NCBI GenBank assembly: GCA_036835375.1 | Contig: DAITMB010000018.1 | Span: forward strand, 1-55,336 | Reading direction: 5' to 3' | Length of the DNA: 55,336 bases | Source: JANQTF01 sp036835375 | GTDB taxonomy: Bacteria; Bacteroidota; Bacteroidia; J057 | Shown: positions 46,318 through 55,196 of the stretch, one piece after another | Numbering within the stretch: position 1 is the stretch's first letter | Layout: every line of letters starts with the position of its first letter | Translations under genes and position numbers: made by a program | Notes under the pieces: model-generated | Database searches by the model: none | The model's input: the letters and a program-made list of their open reading frames with translations, nothing else | What the model was told of the DNA's origin: nothing

Positions 46318-46468
46318 TCCATATTCGCAGAAAGGGCGGGACAGTGATATTTGACATAGGAACATTGTGATACTCCGCCTCGAGAGTTGACCCACAGCCC
46401 TACGTACAAGACATCGCTCCAGGCCTTTCGCGCTGAGCATTATTGACGATAACAGCCCTGAAAATAGG

Positions 46469-47617
46469 ATGACAAAAGCGGATGACATGGAGACAGGAAT
46501 GGAGGCAACACAGCTCCCGCTACCTCCTGAGATCGTGGGAGAGCTGCGCAATACGCCCCAAAATCCCAAGTTTCATGCGGAAGGCTCGGTCTTTAATCAC
46601 ACCCTGCTAGTGCTGAGCCAGTTTTATCAGCACCACGGTCAGTTTCAGCTATCGGAGCGGGACTACCAGGCGCTCTACTGGTCCGTGCTCACCCACGACG
46701 TGGGAAAGCCCGTGGTGACGCAGTGGGTGCAAGGGCGCTGGAGCGCTCGCGGACATGAAGCTGCCGGCGTGCCGATTGCCCGAAATATTTTGTTGCAAAG
46801 GCCCGACATTGACCCCGATCAGCGCCAACGCATCTTGTCGATGGTGCGCTACCACAGTGCTCCCCTTCAAATGTATCTCCGGGGCGCTACCATCGACCAA
46901 TACAAACAACTGGCTTGCAAGGTGGACATTCGCCTCTTGGGACAATTTGCGTGGTTTGACCTGCACGGAAGAATCTGCATCAAACAAGATGAAGTCTATT
47001 CCTCCATCGATCATTTCCTCCACGAAATCGTGCCACGGGTCGAATATGAACTAGGGACGTATGATCAGATACAGGCGGTATATCAGCAATCGCCTCACCT
47101 GAAAAAAAATGCACTGTGGTATTCCCTCCAGCAGCGTAGAAGTGATTTACTAGAAAAAATACTCCGCGCTCCTGCTCCTGCCGACGCCCCAAGCGCCACC
47201 TTCACAGTCGTGGTGCCCGTAGGACCGCCCAAGGCAGGAAAAACGGCCTACTTGCGGCAGCGATTTCCCGATCATCGGTTTTTTGACTTCGAGCTTCCTA
47301 CCCACGAGGCAAGCCATCCGCACGTGCGAACCAATCATATGCGGAGTGCCCGGCACTTCATCTCCGTGTTTGGCAAGGCTAAAGCAGGTCGCCAGTTGGT
47401 CGTCGAAGGGCCGTGGATGGACGATGATTATCGGGCTGAACTCCTGGCGTGGATTCGCCAAGAAGGAGGAGCTATCCACCTGATACAGTTCGAGCGCAGA
47501 CAAGAAGAGCTGATGGAGCGTGTGGATACCTCAGATATGAGCCAATGGCTCCAATTATATAGAAGGCAATCATTGCTGCACCCTTGGGAGGGCCACCAAA
47601 TAGAGGTGGTGAGCTGA
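46469..47617 (+). CDS. HD-Pnk: HD-domain phosphoesterase fused to polynucleotide 5'-kinase
   Basis: This is a 382-residue two-domain protein. The HD domain (about 30-190) has H36 and H44 (KFHAEGSVFNHT), H76-D77 with K80 (THDVGKP), H96 (GHEAAG), H129 (YHSAP) and D164. The C-terminal kinase has the P-loop GPPKAGKT (252-259). The same order is known from Runella slithyformis HD-Pnk, a Bacteroidota enzyme that heals broken RNA/DNA ends (2',3'-phosphoesterase plus 5'-OH kinase). No ligase gene is beside it. It ends 5 nt from purS, tail-to-tail. An earlier or later start among several N-terminal Met (M7, M11) is possible. Confidence 0.8.
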   Translation: MTKADDMETGMEATQLPLPPEIVGELRNTPQNPKFHAEGSVFNHTLLVLSQFYQHHGQFQLSERDYQALYWSVLTHDVGKPVVTQWVQGRWSARGHEAAGVPIARNILLQRPDIDPDQRQRILSMVRYHSAPLQMYLRGATIDQYKQLACKVDIRLLGQFAWFDLHGRICIKQDEVYSSIDHFLHEIVPRVEYELGTYDQIQAVYQQSPHLKKNALWYSLQQRRSDLLEKILRAPAPADAPSATFTVVVPVGPPKAGKTAYLRQRFPDHRFFDFELPTHEASHPHVRTNHMRSARHFISVFGKAKAGRQLVVEGPWMDDDYRAELLAWIRQEGGAIHLIQFERRQEELMERVDTSDMSQWLQLYRRQSLLHPWEGHQIEVVS

Positions 47618-47622
47618 GCGGA

Positions 47623-47877
47623 TTACGCTGTCTCTTGAAGCTCGAACCGAAACTGTTCGATCACTGGATTTGCCAATAACTTGCGACAGGCTTCCTCCAG
47701 GGTCGCTTTCGCACTTGCGGCGTCGTCAGCCTCTACCGTCAGATCGATTTGCTTGCCGATTCTCACTTGCTCGATTTGCGAAAATCCCAAGTTGTGAAGT
47801 CCATGCAGAGTCGCCTTGCCCTGAGGGTCGAGGATTTCGGGGCGGGGCATGATGTGAATCGTAGCGTTGAATTTCAT
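47623..47877 (-). CDS. purS: Phosphoribosylformylglycinamidine synthase subunit PurS
   Basis: This is an 84-residue protein; the start at 47877 (MKFNATIHIMPRPEILDPQG) agrees with the family, while a longer frame to 47955 adds 26 unrelated residues. VMPRPEILDPQG-like opening, LGFSQIEQVRIGKQIDLTV, and the C-terminal LLANPVIEQFRFEL fit PurS, the small bridging subunit that lets PurQ pass ammonia to PurL in purine synthesis. PurQ and the short PurL are not in the window, so purS stands apart. Confidence 0.9.
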   Translation of the reverse strand: MKFNATIHIMPRPEILDPQGKATLHGLHNLGFSQIEQVRIGKQIDLTVEADDAASAKATLEEACRKLLANPVIEQFRFELQETA

Positions 47878-48034
47878 GGGAGAACAAAAAAGAGATTCTA
47901 AAATAAATGCGAAAAATGAAAATGGGAGATCGGCGAATTCCTTGTAGGCGGACAAAGCTCGGCTTTTCTCTGTGACGAGGAAACAAGTCTAAAAAAAGAC
48001 CCTCAAGCGCATTCCGAAAAGAACCTTTTGTGCC

Positions 48035-48790
48035 TTAATCACTCGCTACTCTTCCCGCCAAATGGCCATCACGCAAGAGGTTATCGATCAACGAAAGCGC
48101 AAGGTAGAACAAAATGATGAAGGAAAACCCTGCTCCTCCGAGTGTCGCCAGCAAGATCGCCGCACCGACCAATAATCCATAGCGAAATACATTGCCTTTG
48201 AGACCGTAATCGTGAAATTTCAGTGCCAACAGGCGCACATTCGCTAACAAGAGATAACACGACACCAAGGAAATCAGCGCCCACACGGCGGGTTGGTTTA
48301 TCCCTTGGACCAATGCCCATTCAGCACGCTGCTCCACGAGAATCCACAATCCGATCACAAAAATGGCGTTGGCGGGTGTGGGCAAACCAATGAACACATC
48401 GCTTTGTCGTGTGTCAAGGTTGAATCGCGCCAATCTCACGGCAGAAAATACGGCAATGAGCAAGCCCAGCATCCAGAGCCAACCGATCCCGGCTTCCCAG
48501 AGTGTCTCATCTGGAAACGCAGCGCCTTGACTTGTGCGGATCAGCCGCGCCATCACAAATCCCGGCACCACCCCGAAGCTCACAACGTCTGCCAAAGAAT
48601 CCAGTTCTTTGCCCACTGGAGAGGAAACCCCCAACAACCTGGCGACGAAGCCATCGAAAAAGTCAAGCAGCAACGCTGCCGCAATCAATGCCACACAGGC
48701 CCACAAGTGGTCCTGCCACACCATGATCAAGGCCAGGGTACCACAAAAAAGGTTGGATGCGGTGAGAATATTGGGGATGGATTCACGCAT
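48035..48790 (-). CDS. pssA: CDP-diacylglycerol-serine O-phosphatidyltransferase
   Basis: This is a 251-residue integral membrane enzyme making phosphatidylserine from CDP-diacylglycerol and serine. The start at 48790 (MRESIPNILTASNLFCGTLA) fits the family. The CDP-alcohol phosphotransferase motif DG..AR........G..LDS.AD is present (DFFDGFVARLLGVSSPVGKE, LDSLADVVSFG). About six to seven hydrophobic helices follow. It lies 4 nt after nadD on the same strand, so they are co-transcribed. Psd (27955) uses its product. Confidence 0.93.
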   Translation of the reverse strand: MRESIPNILTASNLFCGTLALIMVWQDHLWACVALIAAALLLDFFDGFVARLLGVSSPVGKELDSLADVVSFGVVPGFVMARLIRTSQGAAFPDETLWEAGIGWLWMLGLLIAVFSAVRLARFNLDTRQSDVFIGLPTPANAIFVIGLWILVEQRAEWALVQGINQPAVWALISLVSCYLLLANVRLLALKFHDYGLKGNVFRYGLLVGAAILLATLGGAGFSFIILFYLALSLIDNLLRDGHLAGRVASD

Positions 48791-48794
48791 ATGA

Positions 48795-49367
48795 TCAGCG
48801 AAACAAGCCGTTTTCTTCCAGATAGCCAAACACGGCCTCGGGAACCATGTAGCGAACCGACCCTTTCTGACGAACGGTCTCGCGGATGTAGGTAGCCGAA
48901 ATATCAAGCATGGGCGCTTCGAAGGTCCTCACATGGGGGTGATCTGCCAATGGGCCGGGTTCTGCCTGACTCCGAGGATAAATATACAGCTGGTAGTATT
49001 TCAAGATGGCCTCATGATTTTTCCACTTGTGAAAGTGCTGCAAATTGTCGGCTCCCATGATCAGCGAGAATGTGTAGGTCTTGTAGCGCTCGCTGAGATG
49101 CGTCAACGTATCAATGGTGTAAGAAGGCTTGGGTAGCGAAAATTCCACATTGGAAGCCAACATGTGCTCGTTCCCCTCCAAGGCCAGCTCAGCCATACGA
49201 AATCGGTCATACTCGGGCAGAAGATTTTTCTTGTCCTTGAATGGATTCTGCGGCGACACCACCAGCCACACCCGATCGAGATCGGTGAGATTGAGCGCTG
49301 TCTGCGCCAAAATCAGGTGTCCGGTGTGGATGGGATTGAAGGAGCCAAAGAAGAGACCGATTTTCAT
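48795..49367 (-). CDS. nadD: Nicotinate-nucleotide adenylyltransferase
   Basis: This is a 190-residue cytoplasmic enzyme forming nicotinate adenine dinucleotide from NaMN and ATP. The start at 49367 gives MKIGLFFGSFNPIHTGHL with the nucleotidyltransferase GSFNPIHxGH motif; the second motif is ISATYIRE near the C-terminus. The extra 38 residues of the longer frame (to 49481) are not family-like. First gene of the nadD-pssA pair. CinA (39548) acts in the same NAD economy. Confidence 0.93.
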   Translation of the reverse strand: MKIGLFFGSFNPIHTGHLILAQTALNLTDLDRVWLVVSPQNPFKDKKNLLPEYDRFRMAELALEGNEHMLASNVEFSLPKPSYTIDTLTHLSERYKTYTFSLIMGADNLQHFHKWKNHEAILKYYQLYIYPRSQAEPGPLADHPHVRTFEAPMLDISATYIRETVRQKGSVRYMVPEAVFGYLEENGLFR

Positions 49368-49576
49368 GCGTTTTTTTTCTACTATTTCCACCCTAACGAG
49401 GGGCGTGTAGGATGCTGTTGCCAGGCGTTCATGTGAATTCACAAGGTAGCGCAACGTTGCAAAGGAACAAGGCGATTGCATGAAACAATTCTCAGCGCGT
49501 GCTGGTCATCGCTTGCTGAAAGCATCTGCTCTGTGCTTTCTGCGAAATGGCCATCATTGAATTGACTAACTTAGTA

Positions 49577-50317
49577 TCATTCCGCCCCTCGACCCGAGAG
49601 ATCCAGGTCATACATCAACATCCCTTCTTCTTCCCCACCCATTTGCGCAACCAAAACTCCCTTTGGGTTCCAAATCGCTGATTTGCCACCACCCACAAAA
49701 TCCTCACAAGGCCCCACGCAATTGGACATCAGGACAGGCATTTGGTATTGCATAGCAATCTGAGCATAGTGCGCAAAGGCCCGATCAAGGCCCGATGCAG
49801 CCTTGGCAACAGAGACCAGATAGACTTGCGCTCCCGCTTGATGCGCTTGCACTACATGGTTCATTTGAAGGGACTCATAACAGATGGCCGGAGCGAGCTG
49901 GATGCCCTTCACAGAAAAAAGACAGGGAAGTTGCCCAGCCACAAAATAGGGGAGTTCGTCCTCGTGCAGGTACTGCTTTGCGTACCTTAGCCGCGGCTCA
50001 TTCGGCTGAAAAATCATCATCCCGATCATGTTCCCGTGATCTTCCCGGATCGGCATACCTGTGGCGACAACGATGCCATGCGCATCACTGGCTCGTTGCA
50101 GCCGGTCAAACCGCTCATCCTCAAGATGAGTCGCCAATTTTGCTGCCAATCGCGGCTCATATCCCGAGAGGGAAAGCTCAGAAAAAAAGATCAGGTCCGC
50201 ATGACGCTCCGCTGCTTGCGCCACGAAGTGCAGATGTTTTTCCAAGTTGGCTTCGACCTCCCCTCGGAAAGGCCGAATCTGTGCCAGACACAATTTCAAA
50301 ATTTGTGGATCGCTCAT
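49577..50317 (-). CDS. Carbon-nitrogen hydrolase (nitrilase superfamily)
   Basis: This is a 246-residue cytoplasmic amidase-like enzyme. The catalytic Glu-Lys-Cys triad is visible: E47 (FFSELSLSGY), K114 (RYAKQYLHEDE) and C146 (LAPAICYES). The substrate is unknown; members cleave amides, nitriles or beta-ureido compounds. It lies upstream of nadD on the same strand but with about 210 nt between, so not clearly one operon. Confidence 0.88.
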   Translation of the reverse strand: MSDPQILKLCLAQIRPFRGEVEANLEKHLHFVAQAAERHADLIFFSELSLSGYEPRLAAKLATHLEDERFDRLQRASDAHGIVVATGMPIREDHGNMIGMMIFQPNEPRLRYAKQYLHEDELPYFVAGQLPCLFSVKGIQLAPAICYESLQMNHVVQAHQAGAQVYLVSVAKAASGLDRAFAHYAQIAMQYQMPVLMSNCVGPCEDFVGGGKSAIWNPKGVLVAQMGGEEEGMLMYDLDLSGRGAE

Positions 50318-50582
50318 TCCGCGTGCGGTAAGGTAATATTTTGACCAGGCTTTTGTCAGTTGATATCCGACCCCATAAAATGATGACAGGACTCCAGCTT
50401 ACTCCAGGAAGAGTAATTTGCAAAAAGCCCTCACATTCCCAACGCTTCTCGCATTTTCTCTTCTGCCATTTGCCTACCTTCGATCCCGCTCTTGCTGCCA
50501 GCTGCCTTGGTCAAAGCAGTTTTTCCTTTGATCAGTGCTGAATCCGATTTTCCTTCTACCCCTTTCTAACTTTCCGCTGCCC

Positions 50583-51377
50583 ATGACTCGCTTTCTGATC
50601 TCCCTTCTCGCTGTGTTTCTTGCTGCTTGTGCCTCGACTTCCGCTCCTAAAAATGTTTCCGATGCCCCTGGCCGAGAATATTACCAGCTCAAAACCTATA
50701 CTTTTTCAAGTACTTATCAGTTGGAACTGACGGAAACTTATCTCGCCAAAGCACTGCTTCCGGCTCTTGAGCGGCTCGGTATAGGACCCGTGGGAGTGTT
50801 CAAGCCTCGTCCTTCGTCCCAAGACAGCACCTTGCGGGTGTATCTGTTGATCCCTTTTACCTCTTTGGCAGAATTTGACGCATATGAAGAGCGATTGACA
50901 CAGGACAGCGCCTACCTCGCTGCGGGAGCAGAATACCTTCTCGCCATCCCCGATTTCCCTCCTTATCAACGGATTTCCTCCGTGCTGATGAAAGCATTTG
51001 AAGATATGCCCAACATGTCAACCCCAGCATTGACTGGTCCACGAGCAGACCGAATCTATGAACTCAGGAGCTACGAATCGTCAACAGAAGTGAAGTATCG
51101 AAACAAAGTGGACATGTTTAACGTGGGAGGGGAAATCAAGATTTTTGACCAACTCGGCTTCAACGCGGTGTTTTACGGCGAGGTGATTTCAGGCGAACGT
51201 ATGCCCAATCTCATGTACATGACCACACACGAAGACCAATCTGCACGCGACGCCAACTGGAAGGCGTTTAGCGACTCCCCAGAATGGGGGTACCTCAAGG
51301 GGAATGTGGACTTTCAAAATAATGTGTCCCACATAGACATTTTTTTTCTGTACCCGACGGATTACTCGGCCTATTGA
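50583..51377 (+). CDS. NIPSNAP-family lipoprotein
   Basis: This is a 264-residue protein starting at 50583 (MTRFLISLLAVFLAACAST) with a clear lipobox LAAC at residues 13-16; the earlier frame start at 50535 would hide the signal. Two ferredoxin-like NIPSNAP repeats follow (YYQLKTYTFSS... and RIYELRSYESS...), ending in HIDIFFLYPTDYS. Lipid-anchored NIPSNAP proteins are common beside sugar-metabolism genes in this phylum, but the role is not known. Confidence 0.85.
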   Translation: MTRFLISLLAVFLAACASTSAPKNVSDAPGREYYQLKTYTFSSTYQLELTETYLAKALLPALERLGIGPVGVFKPRPSSQDSTLRVYLLIPFTSLAEFDAYEERLTQDSAYLAAGAEYLLAIPDFPPYQRISSVLMKAFEDMPNMSTPALTGPRADRIYELRSYESSTEVKYRNKVDMFNVGGEIKIFDQLGFNAVFYGEVISGERMPNLMYMTTHEDQSARDANWKAFSDSPEWGYLKGNVDFQNNVSHIDIFFLYPTDYSAY

Positions 51378-51485
51378 AAAGGAAAAGTTGATCGATTCCG
51401 TCGTTCACACTCAATCCGGACTCGTCTGTGCGTGAATCGCTGTCCGCCTGTCAGGCGATGTTTGCTTGCGCCCCTACATTTTTGC

Positions 51486-51519
51486 AAAAAAAAGGGGCTA
51501 GACCCAAGGTCCAACCCCC
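51486..51519 (-). terminator. Probable intrinsic terminator of the HTH-Panacea gene
   Basis: On the minus strand GGGGTTGGACC is followed by GGTCTAGCCCC (two internal mismatches) and a run of eight T (51486-51493). It lies about 125 nt after the stop at 51643. Confidence 0.5.
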
Positions 51520-51642
51520 AAACATCGGAATGACATGCGGTCATGTCGTTGCGAAAGAACGAGGCACCAATATCGGAAATGGCGCGAAAAAATATCGTAG
51601 TGCAGACAAGATCTGCCTTAGAACTTGGTCAAAAACCTACAA

Positions 51643-52638
51643 TCACAATCCCTTGAGTCGAAAAGCATATTGCTGATACGAAATCAAGCTTTTGGCTTCA
51701 TGATTGTCTTTCCAGGCGTCTTCTTCATGGCTGAGGTCGATGAGTTCGCGGCTTCGGCTGTGCTCAAATGTTTGCGCTACTCGCTGCATAGTGTTCCATT
51801 CTGTCTCAGAAAACTTGTCTTCGGCGGCCTGGGTATTTGCCAGAAATCGCTCGCCAATGTGCCCTGAAGAAAATAACTCTTCCTCAATTCGAAGGTAGCC
51901 TTGGCTTTCTAGCACCTCAAAGAGCTCGTGAAAGTGCGAAGGCACGGGACCAAAAGTAATGGCTCGATAGTTACATCCTGAAATCGAAAAGCCATGTAAT
52001 TTGAAATGAAGGAAATCCCCATAAAACAACAATTTATTGAGCTGTGTCTTGAGCGGCTTCATTCGCTCCACGAAAAACAGGACGTACTGCGCAACCTTCT
52101 GTAGCTCTGGCTTCACAAAGCCCGTGAATTCATTGGGCTCCAAATGTGAATTCCACAGATAAGACATCACACTGCTTTTTTCCTGGTCTCGCAAGAGTTG
52201 ATCCACCCGGCCACGGACTTTCTGGAGTTGACGTGGGGTAAAAATGTGGGCTTTTTCCTCCACGAACTCCGCCAAGCGATCCGGTTGCGCTGCAAGTCGA
52301 ATCAATTTTGCATTGGCTTGCGTGGGGATCTCTCCTTGCTCATACTGCCGATAGCTGTTGATCCCCAAGTCAAGAATTTCGGACATACGCGCCGCCGAGA
52401 GGCCGACTTGCATACGAATTCGTTGAATTTCCTGCGGAAAAGGGATCTGATGGCGGCTTCGATACTGGTTGTGGAGCTGGGTGAGGTGAAGTCGATCTAG
52501 ATCGGGAGTAGAGAATGTCTGGTTTGTATCGACACAGCGATAGTGTTGCTCGAAGATTCGGAACACGTCCTTCCTGAACGAATGCTCTTTCCACTCTCCC
52601 TCTAATATCGCCTTGCCCTTCGTGAATGGACTTTTCAT
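51643..52638 (-). CDS. MqsA-type HTH and Panacea-domain (DUF4065) antitoxin, orphan
   Basis: This is a 331-residue protein; the start at 52638 (MKSPFTKGKAILEGEWKEHS) matches the usual beginning of MqsA/YgiT-like proteins, 11 residues inside the longer frame. Residues about 68-115 form an HTH (PQEIQRIRMQVGLSAARMSE, NSYRQYEQGEIP). Residues about 175-300 are the Panacea/DUF4065 domain (LNKLLFYGDFLHFKLHGFSI, ITFGPVPSHFHELFEVL), the promiscuous neutralising domain of PanA antitoxins. The N-terminal zinc finger cysteines are gone except C35. PanA genes normally sit beside a small toxin gene; none is visible on either side. Promoter and palindrome upstream suggest autorepression. Confidence 0.82.
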   Translation of the reverse strand: MKSPFTKGKAILEGEWKEHSFRKDVFRIFEQHYRCVDTNQTFSTPDLDRLHLTQLHNQYRSRHQIPFPQEIQRIRMQVGLSAARMSEILDLGINSYRQYEQGEIPTQANAKLIRLAAQPDRLAEFVEEKAHIFTPRQLQKVRGRVDQLLRDQEKSSVMSYLWNSHLEPNEFTGFVKPELQKVAQYVLFFVERMKPLKTQLNKLLFYGDFLHFKLHGFSISGCNYRAITFGPVPSHFHELFEVLESQGYLRIEEELFSSGHIGERFLANTQAAEDKFSETEWNTMQRVAQTFEHSRSRELIDLSHEEDAWKDNHEAKSLISYQQYAFRLKGL

Positions 52639-52751
52639 GAATTTTGGTTTCACATTGGTAAGTTCTCGCACTCCATCTCCCTTGTTCCTCTGCCCAAACC
52701 TTGCTTTTCCCTCTACCTGCTCGTCTGGCTAAGAGCGCTAAGATCATGTCC

Positions 52752-52791
52752 TAAAATTACTAATAAAATCATCATTACCAAACTTATTAGT
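52752..52791 (-). promoter_or_regulatory. Promoter with overlapping inverted repeat, likely operator of the HTH-Panacea gene
   Basis: Minus-strand TTTG (52779-52782), 19-nt spacer and TAATTTTA (52752-52759) fit the Bacteroidota promoter. The half-sites ACTAATAA (52759-52766) and TTATTAGT (52784-52791) are perfect inverted repeats, one touching the -7 box and the other flanking the -33 box, where a bound HTH dimer would block the polymerase. Confidence 0.6.
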
Positions 52792-52888
52792 GAAATTTTT
52801 TGGAACCATGCTCATTTCCTTCACTTTTCCGTGGAGACCTCCTGCTTTTTCACCCTCTCGTTCTGGTTTGGGAGAGGTCATTTTGAGC

Positions 52889-52929
52889 AAAAAAAGAAAG
52901 ACCAGCCATGTTGGCTGGTCTTTCTGCTC
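52889..52929 (-). terminator. Strong intrinsic terminator of the outer-membrane barrel gene
   Basis: A perfect 14-bp stem (52895-52908 with 52912-52925) with a TGT loop is followed on the minus strand by seven T. It lies about 90 nt past the stop at 53018. Confidence 0.85.
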
Positions 52930-53017
52930 AGTTGATATGTTCAAACGTGATGAATCTTATCGTCCATTATCCAGAAGCGATGCCACGGATCTTGCGGCTT
53001 TTCTGACTCCGTGCCGA

Positions 53018-53647
53018 TTAATTCAACGCGATATTGATCCCCGTACCAATCCCAATATTGATTATGCGTGGGGCATTGTCAAAGGAATAGAGTCTCGTCA
53101 GTTGGGCCTGTGCTCTGGTCTCAATGAAAAAATCGACACGGGATAGGAGTTCGAGATTGAATCCTACAGCTCCGGCACCAGCCAAAATAAGGTTGCGGGC
53201 GTCGTTGTCTGGAACGTTAAAATCTAGCGAACCAGCAGTATAGGTAATTTCGGCGTCCAGGAGGACATCGACTTCCGGCCCGACAGCCATATAAAAGGAT
53301 CCAAAATCAAACCGTAGCAGAAGCGGAAAGGACAGATACTGGTACCGATACTTCACGTCTCCAAAAGCGATCAGAATATTTTGTCCATTTCGAACATCGA
53401 TCCCTTTTCCGTTCATCCCACGATTCTGTAGGTAAAGCCCAGTTTCCAGATGAACCACGGGCAGGAGTTTCTTGATGAGCTGAATCCCGCCGCCAAAGGT
53501 GAAAGTCGCGTTGGTTGCGTCTTGAAAGTTGCCAGAAGAGTAAACCCGGGAGAATTCCGGAAACACCTTTAGTCCGATTCGGTCTTGTGCCTGTCCGGCG
53601 ACAAAGGCAAAAAGCAGCAAGCTGAGGAGAATTATTTTATTTTTCAT
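53018..53647 (-). CDS. Outer-membrane beta-barrel protein
   Basis: This is a 209-residue protein starting at 53647 with signal peptide MKNKIILLSLLLFAFVAGQA, then Q. The remainder alternates hydrophobic and polar residues in strands (GLKVFPEFSRVYSSG, NATFTFGGGIQLIKK, VHLETGLYLQNRGM, LSFPLLLRFDFGSFYMAVGP), like the porin-family small barrels (PF13568 type) abundant in the phylum. About eight strands are expected. Ligand or role unknown. It is monocistronic by its terminator. Confidence 0.85.
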   Translation of the reverse strand: MKNKIILLSLLLFAFVAGQAQDRIGLKVFPEFSRVYSSGNFQDATNATFTFGGGIQLIKKLLPVVHLETGLYLQNRGMNGKGIDVRNGQNILIAFGDVKYRYQYLSFPLLLRFDFGSFYMAVGPEVDVLLDAEITYTAGSLDFNVPDNDARNLILAGAGAVGFNLELLSRVDFFIETRAQAQLTRLYSFDNAPRIINIGIGTGINIALN

Positions 53648-53894
53648 ACGGAAACTGTTTAAATGAACGCACCAGTCGATGCGCATGCTTAACGACAATC
53701 TTTCAAACGACTTTGGACAGTCATCAAAGGATCGCCTTCGCAAATGGTAAAATTCTGTGCCCAGGTCCCATTATGCAAAAGGCCAAGAAACCCACCTCGG
53801 ATCCCTTGGCCTGCGAGCCATGCTGACAATAATTTCTGGATGGAAAAAAACGCTGATTACTTCTAAAAGGAAACTGGATCTCGTAGCGGTCGGC

Positions 53895-54386
53895 TTAGCT
53901 CCGTTCCAAGTCGATCATTTCGAGAAGTGCCACGGCTGCTTCTGCCCCTTTGTTTCCGTACTTGCCGCCAGCCCGATCAAGTGCTTGCTCCATATTATCG
54001 GGGGTCAACACCCCAAACATCACAGGACAGTGGTAAGTAAGCCCAATCTGCATGATGCCATTGGCAACAGCTTGAGAGATGAATTCGAAGTGGCGCGTCT
54101 CACCCTGAATGACACATCCAAGGCAAATCACCCCATCAAGATTCGGATGCTTTTGCAAGGCAATGTCTGCACCGTGGGGAAGTTCAAAGGATCCCGGCAC
54201 ATCGTAGCGCACAATGTTTTCCGCTCGGAGTCCTTCCTTTTTAAGGACTTGAAGGGCGCCTTCGTAGAGAGCTTCGGTGATTTGCGGGTTCCATTTGCTC
54301 ACGACAATCACTACCCTATCGGTCAGATGAGCCTGTCCGCCTTGGTACGAAATCCCTGAGAGGTCATGTCCTTGCGTTGTCATCAT
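53895..54386 (-). CDS. ribH: 6,7-dimethyl-8-ribityllumazine synthase
   Basis: This is a 163-residue enzyme of riboflavin synthesis joining the ribityl-diaminouracil with dihydroxybutanone phosphate; it self-assembles into icosahedral or pentameric particles. VVSKWNPQITEALYEGAL, the PGSFELPHGADIAL strand, LGCVIQGETRHFEFIS with the catalytic His, and FGVLTPDNMEQALDRAGG are standard. The first ATG overlaps the stop of the TPR gene (ATGA), so the two are translated together. Confidence 0.96.
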   Translation of the reverse strand: MMTTQGHDLSGISYQGGQAHLTDRVVIVVSKWNPQITEALYEGALQVLKKEGLRAENIVRYDVPGSFELPHGADIALQKHPNLDGVICLGCVIQGETRHFEFISQAVANGIMQIGLTYHCPVMFGVLTPDNMEQALDRAGGKYGNKGAEAAVALLEMIDLERS

Positions 54387-55087
54387 GGAGAAACTCTTCC
54401 GATATACTTATCGATACGAAGGGCCTCGGTGCTTTTGGAAAAATCTTCCTTGATGGTGGTGTACACGCCCAGGGCAGCCTTGGCATCTCCTGCCAATTCG
54501 TAGCAACGACCAGCCTCCAACAATAGGTAGGGCGTGGTTTGGTCATTTTCCTTCGGTGTGTAAGCAGCTCTTTTGAACAAAGAGGCTGCTTTGGAAAAGT
54601 TTTCCTGGCGCTCGTACGCAAAGGCCAACGCAATGTCGCGAGACATAGCCAGGGTACTATTAGATCCAGAGACTTTTTCTAGGTATTCGATTCCAATGGC
54701 ATCGTCCAGCGAATCACTTTTCAGATAGGCGACACCCAGGTAGTAATTGGCTTGGTTGGCAGCTTCTGTTCCGCTGTATTCAGAAGCGATTTCCTCTAAC
54801 CCCAGAAATTGACCTCCACCGCTGATGGCCCGGTCCAGAGAATCACTTTCAAAGGCATTGATCGCCCGAAACATCTCTTCATTGGCTACGCCGTTTCGAG
54901 AGCCATTATATACGTTGAGCCCGACAAGCGCTAGCACCACCAACACGATCAGTGCACCTGCACCCAGGATGATGTTGCGATACCGATCGAAGAAAGATAG
55001 CTCTTCTCCCCCACCAACTTCTTCGACTTCCACCAACTGATCCTTCAATTTAGGATCCTGAACCTTGCCAGCCATAGATGATTTCAT
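54383..55087 (-). CDS. Membrane-anchored tetratricopeptide-repeat protein
   Basis: This is a 234-residue protein starting at 55087 (MKSSMAGKVQDP); the ATG at 55075 (MAGKV) is an alternative. There is a single membrane helix IILGAGALIVLVVLALVGLN (about residues 38-57), then TPR-like helical pairs (QANYYLGVAYLKSDSLDDAI, DIALAFAYERQENFSKAASL, LLLEAGRCYELAGDAKAALG). The topology resembles YfgM-type proteins: short cytoplasmic N-terminus and periplasmic repeats. It is coupled to ribH, an arrangement seen in many Bacteroidota. Confidence 0.85.
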   Translation of the reverse strand: MKSSMAGKVQDPKLKDQLVEVEEVGGGEELSFFDRYRNIILGAGALIVLVVLALVGLNVYNGSRNGVANEEMFRAINAFESDSLDRAISGGGQFLGLEEIASEYSGTEAANQANYYLGVAYLKSDSLDDAIGIEYLEKVSGSNSTLAMSRDIALAFAYERQENFSKAASLFKRAAYTPKENDQTTPYLLLEAGRCYELAGDAKAALGVYTTIKEDFSKSTEALRIDKYIGRVSP

Positions 55088-55196
55088 TTTATTAAACAGG
55101 ACTGCAAAAAAAGCAAATCGAATGCTAATGTACAACTGCTCAGGAGGATTCCCATGAAAAGATCTCGTGATACATCTCTCTGGTGCTATGACAAAG

